Source: Alphaproteobacteria bacterium | Lineage (GTDB): Bacteria > Pseudomonadota > Alphaproteobacteria > Rhizobiales > Xanthobacteraceae | Length of the DNA: 7,925 bases | NCBI GenBank assembly: GCA_005884465.1 | Contig: VAZH01000154.1 | Span: 1-7,925, forward strand | Direction: 5' to 3' | Part shown: positions 1-4,626 of the stretch, in pieces | How the letters are laid out: each line of letters opens with the position of its first letter | Numbering within the stretch: the stretch's first letter is position 1 | Made by a program: the position numbers and the translations under genes | The notes under the pieces: generated by a model | Database searches by the model: none | What the model was told of the DNA's origin: nothing | What the model saw: the letters and a program-made list of their open reading frames with translations, nothing else

Positions 1-368
1 CCACCGAGACCGTGTTGTTTGTGGCGATGACGCGCGACAACGCGGTCTGGCGCTTGCCTCTCATGAAAGACGGCAGCGTTTCCAAGGTCGGCCGCTTCTG
101 TTCCACCTTCGGCGCCAGCGGCCCCGACGGCCTGGCGATGGACAAAGCGGGCCGGCTGTTTATGGCGCACGCGTCGCTCGGACATGTGTTCGTATTTGCG
201 CCGAACGGCGAATTGATTGCACGCATCAAGTCCTGCGCAGGGGCAAGCTGCACCAATGTCGCCATCGGCGGTCCAAATCGCGACCGTCTCTACGTGACGG
301 AATCGGCGACCGGCACCGTGCTGGTCGCGGATATCGGTGTTTTGGATTCGTCGTTGCGGGGAGCGTGA
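1..368 (+). CDS. SMP-30/gluconolactonase-family protein, C-terminal part
   Basis: The reading frame is open from base 3 and runs to a TGA at 366-368, giving about 121 C-terminal codons; the start lies outside the window. The GTG at position 12 is internal, because the frame continues upstream of it (TET before VLFVAMTRDNAVW). The sequence shows successive beta-propeller blades: VAMTRDNAVWRLPL, then GPDGLAMDKAGRLFMAH, then a GELIAR segment, then NVAIGGPNRDRLYVTESATG. The GPDGLA.D..G and GG....LYVTES patterns are typical of the SMP-30/gluconolactonase/luciferin-regenerating family. Members are metal-dependent lactonases or esterases acting on sugar lactones and related substrates. The actual substrate cannot be read from this fragment. 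It is followed after 33 bp by an aldo/keto reductase on the same strand, so a shared transcript is likely. Confidence 0.85.
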   Translation, partial: TETVLFVAMTRDNAVWRLPLMKDGSVSKVGRFCSTFGASGPDGLAMDKAGRLFMAHASLGHVFVFAPNGELIARIKSCAGASCTNVAIGGPNRDRLYVTESATGTVLVADIGVLDSSLRGA

Positions 369-401
369 GCGGCGAGGCGATCCAGTTTCTGCGAGGTCAT
401 C

Positions 402-1241
402 GTGAGACAGAAAAAATTCGGCCAGAGCGGTCCGCAAGTGCCCGTGATCGGGCAGGGCACCTGGTACATCGACCATGGCGATCGCAAGACCGCGGTCGCC
501 GCGCTGCGCCGTGGCATCGATCTCGGCATGATCCACATCGACACCGCCGAGATGTATGGCGATGCCGAGCTGGTGATCGCTGACGCGATCACCGGGCAGC
601 GCGACAAGATTTTCCTTGTCTCGAAAGTGTTGCCGAGCAACGCATCCCGGCGCGGCACCATCACCGCGTGCGAGCGCTCGCTGAAGCGGCTGAACACCGA
701 TCGGCTCGATTGCTATCTCTTGCATTGGCGTGGGTCGTATCCGCTAGCGGAAACCGTTGCTGCGTTCGAGCAACTGGTGAGCTCCGGCAAGATACGCTCA
801 TGGGGCGTCAGCAATTTCGATGCCGACGATCTCGAGGAGATGCTGGCGGTTGCCGGCGAGGGCACCATCGCGTGCAATCAGGTGCTCTATCACTTAAGGG
901 AACGCGCGATCGAACACGCGGTGATTCCGTGGTGCGAGGCGCACGAGGTTGCGGTGGTGGCCTATTCACCGTTCGGCCACAATGATTTTCCGCAGCCGCG
1001 CAGCAAAGCGGGTGAGGTGCTGCAGCGGATCGCAGAAGCACATGGCGCATCGCCGCGCCAGGTCGCGCTGGCGTTTCTGACGCGCGAGCCTTACGTGTTT
1101 GCGATTCCAAAAGCCTCAACGCCCGAGCACGCCGCCGAAAACGCCGCGGCGGGCGATCTCGTGCTCGGCGATGAGGAAGTCGCGGCTCTCGACAAGGTCT
1201 TTCCGCGCGGTCCGAAGCCCCGAAGCCTGCCGATGCTGTAG
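402..1241 (+). CDS. YeaE-like aldo/keto reductase
   Basis: This 279-residue protein is a full-length NAD(P)H-dependent aldo/keto reductase (TIM barrel, cytosolic). The catalytic tetrad is complete: D47 and Y52 in HIDTAEMYG, K75 in LVSKV, and H108 in YLLHW. The C-terminal cofactor-binding strand AIPKAST is present. From memory it aligns along its length with E. coli YeaE, sharing GQGTWY, DTAEMY, LLHW, GKIR.WGVSN, CNQVLYHL, AYSP and AIPKA. YeaE is linked to methylglyoxal reduction, so small reactive aldehydes or sugar-derived carbonyls are plausible substrates; that part is inference. The GTG start is supported by a GAGG at 393-396 with five bases of spacing, and the next in-frame ATG falls inside the barrel at residue 43. 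It lies 33 bp behind the SMP-30-type gene, probably in one operon. Confidence 0.93.
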   Translation: MRQKKFGQSGPQVPVIGQGTWYIDHGDRKTAVAALRRGIDLGMIHIDTAEMYGDAELVIADAITGQRDKIFLVSKVLPSNASRRGTITACERSLKRLNTDRLDCYLLHWRGSYPLAETVAAFEQLVSSGKIRSWGVSNFDADDLEEMLAVAGEGTIACNQVLYHLRERAIEHAVIPWCEAHEVAVVAYSPFGHNDFPQPRSKAGEVLQRIAEAHGASPRQVALAFLTREPYVFAIPKASTPEHAAENAAAGDLVLGDEEVAALDKVFPRGPKPRSLPML

Positions 1242-1440
1242 CGGACACATTTCTTAACAAGATGTTTCAGCCACGTGGGTGACTGGCCGCGCCTGCGACC
1301 GCGAGTTGCCGCGCTGGTTGCGGCGAGCTGCCGCGCGCAATCGCGCATATCGGCTTCCCGCTTTCGGGCCTTGTCCCCGACGGTCAATTGTCGTTTTTTA
1401 GCGGCTCGCCCGATTCGATAATTTCTACCCGAGTTGAACC
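1242..1440. other. Intergenic region, aldo/keto reductase to EamA gene
   Basis: These 199 bp hold no convincing gene. They contain a perfect 8-bp palindrome CCACGTGG at 1272-1279 and an AT-rich patch at 1387-1426, including a T6 run and GATAAT at 1417-1422. This patch could hold the promoter of the downstream exporter gene, but no -35 hexamer sits at a normal distance (TTGTCG at 1388-1393 is 23 bases away). No intrinsic terminator with a strong stem is visible after the reductase. Confidence 0.4.
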
Positions 1441-2427
1441 GTGACCCCGCCCCCCGCCGCAGCCGCCAGGCTGGACCGCGCCTCATTGCCTTTGTCCGAG
1501 AAGAAGTCGACCGCGCGCACGGCGCCGGCGCGCGCGGATCGTCCGTTCCGCGGCATCGCGCTGATCCTCGCATCGACAGTGTTTCTCGGAGCATCCGACG
1601 TCACCGCGAAATATCTTTCGGCGACGCTGCCCTCGATCGAGATCGCCTGGATCAGATTCCTGGTGTTCGCGCTGATCATGATTCCCGCGATGCTGCCGGG
1701 TTCGCCGTTATACGGCTTGCGAACCGAGCGTCCCGGTCTGCAGGTGATGCGCGGCCTGGCGCTGTTGTCGTCTTCGCTGTTTTTCATCTCCGGCCTGCGG
1801 TTCCTGCCCATTGCAGAAGCTTCCGCCACCGGCTTCGTCGCGCCATTGTTCGTCACCGCGCTGTCGATTGTTTTTCTCGGCGAGAGCGTCGGCGTGCGCC
1901 GCTGGCTTGCGACCGCGGTCGGTTTGATCGGCGTGCTGATTATTCTGCGGCCGGGCTCAAGCGCGTTTCACCCTGCCGCGTTTTTCCCGATCGTCTCGGC
2001 GCTGGCCTGGGCCTGCACATTGATCATGACGCGAATGATGAGCGGCAGGGAACACGCCATCACCACCATGACCTACTCCTCGATCGTGGGCGTTTGCGTT
2101 ATATCTGCGCTGGTCCCGTTCGTCTGGGTCGCCCCGAGCTGGCACGACATTCTGTTCGGAGTTTTGATCGGCGTGGCGTCGACGGCGGGACAGTGGATCG
2201 TCGTGCTCGCTTTTCGTTATGCCGACGCCTCCGTGCTCGCGCCGTTTTCCTACACCCAGCTCGTCTGGGTCAGCATTCTCGGCTTCCTGGTCTTCGGCGA
2301 GGTGCCGGATGTCTGGACCGTGACCGGTGCTTTCTTCATCGTCGCCAGCGGTCTCTACACCGCGCATCGCGAGCGTATCAGGCGGTGGCAGCTTTCAGCG
2401 GAAGCCGAGCCGTCCCCCAACGCCTGA
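1441..2427 (+). CDS. EamA-family (DMT superfamily) transporter
   Basis: The protein has 328 residues and the two-repeat architecture of drug/metabolite transporters. Repeat one spans about residues 37-171 and repeat two about 180-309, each with roughly five hydrophobic helices, giving ten in total. Each repeat ends in the family's typical segment: EASATGFVAPLFVTALSIVFLGE (repeat one) and ADASVLAPFSYTQLVWVSILGFLVFGE (repeat two). Such proteins export small metabolites, often amino acids or their derivatives, across the inner membrane; the substrate is not deducible. The start is constrained: an in-frame TGA at 1435-1437 lies just upstream, and no ATG occurs before the first helices, so GTG at 1441 is best. 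The Shine-Dalgarno match is poor (GAG at 1431-1433). The first 36 residues are Ala/Pro/Arg-rich and probably cytosolic. A longer overlapping frame (1434-2462) is an Arg-rich shadow. Confidence 0.93.
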   Translation: MTPPPAAAARLDRASLPLSEKKSTARTAPARADRPFRGIALILASTVFLGASDVTAKYLSATLPSIEIAWIRFLVFALIMIPAMLPGSPLYGLRTERPGLQVMRGLALLSSSLFFISGLRFLPIAEASATGFVAPLFVTALSIVFLGESVGVRRWLATAVGLIGVLIILRPGSSAFHPAAFFPIVSALAWACTLIMTRMMSGREHAITTMTYSSIVGVCVISALVPFVWVAPSWHDILFGVLIGVASTAGQWIVVLAFRYADASVLAPFSYTQLVWVSILGFLVFGEVPDVWTVTGAFFIVASGLYTAHRERIRRWQLSAEAEPSPNA

Positions 2428-2462
2428 TCAGCTGTAGGCAACGGCATCGCGCCTTGCCCTGA

Positions 2463-2490
2463 TTGTGGAAGGGGGAAGCGACGATATAAT
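2463..2490 (+). promoter_or_regulatory. Candidate promoter for the methyltransferase gene
   Basis: A perfect TATAAT lies at 2485-2490, with TTGTGG at 2463-2468 as a partial -35 (three of six consensus bases) and a 16-base spacer. Transcription would start at about 2497-2498, which is the A of the proposed ATG start codon or the base before it. The region is only 36-70 bp after the stop codon of the EamA gene. Confidence 0.45.
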
Positions 2491-2497
2491 CGACACA

Positions 2498-3193
2498 ATG
2501 GCCATTCATGATTCCCAGCGTCCGCCTGTCCTTGCGCATTGGCGCTTCCTTGAGGACAAGGAATCCTTTGCCGGCATGAATCTTGCGCAGCGGTTTCAGC
2601 ATGTCCACGACACTGGTCTGTGGGGCGCGGAAGCATCCACTTCGGGGCTGGGCTCCGAAATGGATGCAACCACCGTGCTGCGTGCCGAATTGCCGCGGCT
2701 GCTCAAAAAACTCGGCGTGGCTTCGCTGCTCGATGCGCCCTGCGGCGATGCAGGCTGGATCAACCAAGCCGATCTCTGTGTGCGTTATGCAGGCGTCGAC
2801 ATCGTGCCTTTGCTGATCGAGCGCCTGCAGGCCCGCGCCGCCGCGGGAGAAATCAAGGGTGAATATCATCTCGCCGATATCACGACGGACTCGCTGCCTC
2901 GATGCGACGCCGTCCTGTGCCGCGATTGTCTCGTGCATTTGTCATTTGCGAACATCGAACGCGCGGTTGCGAATTTTCGGGCGTCCGGCGCGATATGGTT
3001 TATCGCAACCACGTTCCCGGAGTGGCAGGTCAACGGCGATTGCGAGGACGGCGACTGGCGCGCGCTGAATTTCGAACGCGGGCCGTTCGACTGGGGAGCG
3101 CCGGTTGAGCGCGTGAACGAGAATTGCAGCGAGGCCGGCGGCGGCTGGCGCGACAAGAGTTTAGGCGTGTGGCGGCTTGCAGAAATTGGCTAA
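2498..3193 (+). CDS. Class I SAM-dependent methyltransferase
   Basis: With the ATG at 2498 the protein has 231 residues. Motif I is LLDAPCGDAGW (about residues 77-87), a variant of the glycine-rich SAM loop. YAGVDIVPLLI (97-107) supplies the acidic residue after strand 2. DAVLCRDCLVHL (137-148) covers strand 4. An N-terminal W/G/S-rich stretch (LWGAEASTSGLGSE, 41-54) and a C-terminal PFDWGAP...LGVWRL region match a bacterial family I recognise as uncharacterised class I methyltransferases. The substrate is unknown. An in-frame GTG at 2465 would add 11 residues, but neither start has a well-placed ribosome binding site: the G5 run at 2471-2475 is over 20 bases from the ATG. The ATG is preferred because it sits exactly where a transcript from the TATAAT at 2485-2490 would begin. 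The neighbours give no functional clue. Confidence 0.85.
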   Translation: MAIHDSQRPPVLAHWRFLEDKESFAGMNLAQRFQHVHDTGLWGAEASTSGLGSEMDATTVLRAELPRLLKKLGVASLLDAPCGDAGWINQADLCVRYAGVDIVPLLIERLQARAAAGEIKGEYHLADITTDSLPRCDAVLCRDCLVHLSFANIERAVANFRASGAIWFIATTFPEWQVNGDCEDGDWRALNFERGPFDWGAPVERVNENCSEAGGGWRDKSLGVWRLAEIG

Positions 3194-3309
3194 TCGCGAA
3201 GAAGTTGTGGCACAATAACCACACTCAATTGGAATAACACGACTGAGGCCCTGCCTTGTTTCATCTGGCCATGGTTCCGCCCTGATTGCCCATCCGACTT
3301 CGATGGATC

Positions 3310-3314
3310 GGGGG
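3310..3314 (+). promoter_or_regulatory. G-rich ribosome binding site choosing the rlpA start
   Basis: A run of five G lies six bases before the ATG at 3321. The alternative in-frame ATG at 3303 has no purine-rich tract at a suitable distance upstream (the bases before it read CATCCGACTTCG). This favours 3321 as the start. Confidence 0.45.
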
Positions 3315-3320
3315 TGCATC

Positions 3321-3914
3321 ATGGCTTCCATCCGCTGCGCCAGAACTACGTCCGTCGAGATTGAGGCAAACCGTGTTCATCCCAAGGCGCCTCTGGTCTC
3401 GGCCGCCGGTATTCGAAACGTCGTTCAGCTCTTTGCCCTTGCTCTGGGAGCGGCTTCCCTTGCGGCCTGCGCTCAATCCTCTGTTGTTACCCAAAAATCT
3501 GAGTTATCTGGCGCCAGCCGACAGGCGTCGCTGGAGCAAAGCCGAAAGACATCATCGGTGACCACCAGGCGTGTCGCGGTCACGAGAAAGCATACCCCGT
3601 TCGCGTCGCCCAGGAATGCAGGCGAGGCACAGGTTGCCTCGCATGGAGTGGCCAGCTTCTACACGGAAGGTACCCAGACCGCGAACGGCGAAAAATTCGA
3701 TACGCAGGAATTGACCGCCGCTCATCGTACATTGCCATTCGGCACCCGGTTACGCGTGACAAATGTTGCCACTGGACGGTCCGTGACGGTTCGCGTGAAT
3801 GACCGTGGTCCGTTCGTTCCCGGACGAGATGTCGACGTCTCGTATGCTGCGGCCGAAACGCTGGGAATGGTTGGTGGGGGTATTGCGAAGGTCAAGCTTG
3901 ATGTCGTGCAATAG
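3321..3914 (+). CDS. rlpA: RlpA-like lipoprotein with a DPBB domain
   Basis: The 197-residue protein has a hydrophobic signal segment (about residues 31-46) ending in the lipobox SLAAC, which places the lipidated cysteine at residue 50. A Ser/Thr/Arg-rich linker follows. The double-psi beta-barrel domain spans about 108-196: GVASFYTEG, TANGEKFD, AAHRTLPFGTRLRVTN, VRVNDRGPF and DVSYAAAETLGM. The conserved histidine (H135) and aspartate (D161) of the RlpA active cleft are both present. RlpA proteins are outer-membrane lipoproteins; the Pseudomonas aeruginosa one is a lytic transglycosylase acting on peptide-stripped septal glycan. The chain ends directly after the barrel, so the C-terminal SPOR domain of classical RlpA is absent. 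The stretch before the hydrophobic core is about 30 residues long, unusual for a signal peptide. An ATG at 3303 would lengthen it by six more. Confidence 0.9.
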   Translation: MASIRCARTTSVEIEANRVHPKAPLVSAAGIRNVVQLFALALGAASLAACAQSSVVTQKSELSGASRQASLEQSRKTSSVTTRRVAVTRKHTPFASPRNAGEAQVASHGVASFYTEGTQTANGEKFDTQELTAAHRTLPFGTRLRVTNVATGRSVTVRVNDRGPFVPGRDVDVSYAAAETLGMVGGGIAKVKLDVVQ

Positions 3915-3923
3915 CAAAGCGAA

Positions 3924-3994
3924 GCGTGCCCACCGACTTGATACTGCAATCGAGTAATAGTGGTAGGCACGGCGCAAGAGCGCCTTTGCCCACC
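3924..3994. repeat. Fold-back intergenic repeat between convergent genes
   Basis: The core at 3962-3994 folds into a hairpin: GGCGC at 3971-3975 pairs with GCGCC at 3980-3984 around an AAGA loop. The outer arm GGTAGGCA at 3962-3969 pairs with TGCCCACC at 3987-3994 with one mismatch. A second arm, GCGTGCCCACC at 3924-3934, can compete for the same left strand (9 of 11 positions complementary to 3962-3972), and its TGCCCACC is a direct copy of the one at 3987-3994. This looks like a dispersed extragenic palindrome of a type I recall from bradyrhizobial genomes. It sits between rlpA and the minus-strand Lrp gene, where it could stop transcription in both directions, but no U-tract follows either end. 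Confidence 0.6.
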
Positions 3995-4026
3995 CTTGTA
4001 TCTCGCAATGACGGTAGCCGATACGG

Positions 4027-4488
4027 TCACACCGGCAGCGCGATGGAGTATTTCACCTGGCTCAAGGCAAAACTCGATTCGATCGAGGCGATGCCGTCGA
4101 GCCGGGTCAGCTTGTTTTTCAAAAACGCTTCATACGACGACAGGTCGGCGGCGACAACGCGGAGCAGGTAATCGCGGTTTCCGGTCATCAGGTAGCACTC
4201 CAGAACCTCGTCCCACTTCGAGATCGCTTTCGCAAACCGGTTGAGGTCCTCCTCCTTCTGCCGCGCCAGCTTGATCGAGATGAACACGCTGACATGCAGA
4301 CCGAGCGATTTCTGGTCGACGGTCGCGATATAGCGCGTGATCACGCCGCGCTCCTCCAGAAGTTTTACGCGGCGATGACAGGGCGAGACCGACAGGCCGA
4401 CCCTGTCGGCGAGTTGCTGCATGGTGACGCGGCCGTCGGATTGCAGCGCGCCGAGGATTTTGCGGTCGATGGCATCCAGGGTGGGCAT
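4027..4488 (-). CDS. Lrp/AsnC-family transcriptional regulator
   Basis: With the ATG at 4488 (reverse strand) the protein has 153 residues, the usual Lrp/AsnC length. The N-terminus MPTLDAIDRKILGALQSDGR and the helix-turn-helix at about 21-44 (MQQLADRVGLSVSPCHRRVKLLE) are characteristic. The RAM/AsnC ligand-sensing domain follows (about 63-150), including the MTGNRDYLL segment near the effector pocket. The frame stays open to an ATG at 4593, but that would add 35 residues unlike the family and would overlap the control region. Lrp-type proteins bind DNA as dimers to octamers and respond to amino acids or related acids. The gene is divergent from the 2-oxoacid dehydrogenase E1 gene, its likely target. 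A perfect inverted repeat overlapping its start codon suggests autoregulation. It resembles the mdeR arrangement of Pseudomonas putida; orthology is not established. Confidence 0.93.
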   Translation of the reverse strand: MPTLDAIDRKILGALQSDGRVTMQQLADRVGLSVSPCHRRVKLLEERGVITRYIATVDQKSLGLHVSVFISIKLARQKEEDLNRFAKAISKWDEVLECYLMTGNRDYLLRVVAADLSSYEAFLKNKLTRLDGIASIESSFALSQVKYSIALPV

Positions 4489-4536
4489 TGGGATAAACCC
4501 TGACTTATAGGTTCCGGATTGGTAATTTATCCCAAT
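4487..4536. promoter_or_regulatory. Candidate Lrp operator: perfect 11-bp inverted repeat
   Basis: ATTGGGATAAA at 4487-4497 and TTTATCCCAAT at 4526-4536 are exact reverse complements separated by 28 bp. They lie in the 138-bp gap between the divergent regulator and E1 start codons. The left arm covers two bases of the regulator's start codon; the right arm ends 90 bp before the E1 start. A further ATTGG at 4518-4522 makes a smaller inverted pair with CCAAT at 4532-4536. Minus-strand TATAAG (4509-4504), a possible -10 of the regulator, falls between the arms. Dispersed half-sites on one DNA face fit the way Lrp-family multimers wrap promoters. Confidence 0.6.
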
Positions 4537-4626
4537 TTTGCGCTGTATGTCGCGAGAATTTGAGATTTTTAGCCGAAGGTGACGCGCTAACATACCGACC
4601 TAACCACTGGGTTGGGAAGTACCGCC

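Noticed and set aside
2438..2458. GGCAA/TTGCC inverted repeat after the EamA stop codon
   Set aside because: A short 5-bp stem with a long loop and no U-tract; it could easily be chance in GC-rich DNA.
1434..2462. Long plus-strand open frame of 342 codons overlapping the EamA gene
   Set aside because: Its product is Arg/Ala/Asp-rich with no hydrophobic pattern. The frame at 1441-2427 gives clear ten-helix EamA repeats, so the longer frame is a GC-rich shadow.
3206..3223. TGTGG/CCACA inverted repeat just after the methyltransferase stop codon
   Set aside because: The stem is only 5 bp with an 8-base loop and no following U-tract, so it is not a supportable terminator.
4489..4593. N-terminal extension of the Lrp regulator to an ATG at 4593
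   Set aside because: The 35 extra residues do not resemble Lrp/AsnC N-termini, and MPTLDAIDRKIL is a standard start for the family. The extension would also translate through the operator-like repeat.
4560..4593. TTGAGA (4560-4565) and TAACAT (4588-4593) as a promoter for the E1 gene
   Set aside because: The 22-base spacer is too long for a normal sigma-70 promoter. No better pair was found, so no E1 promoter is called.
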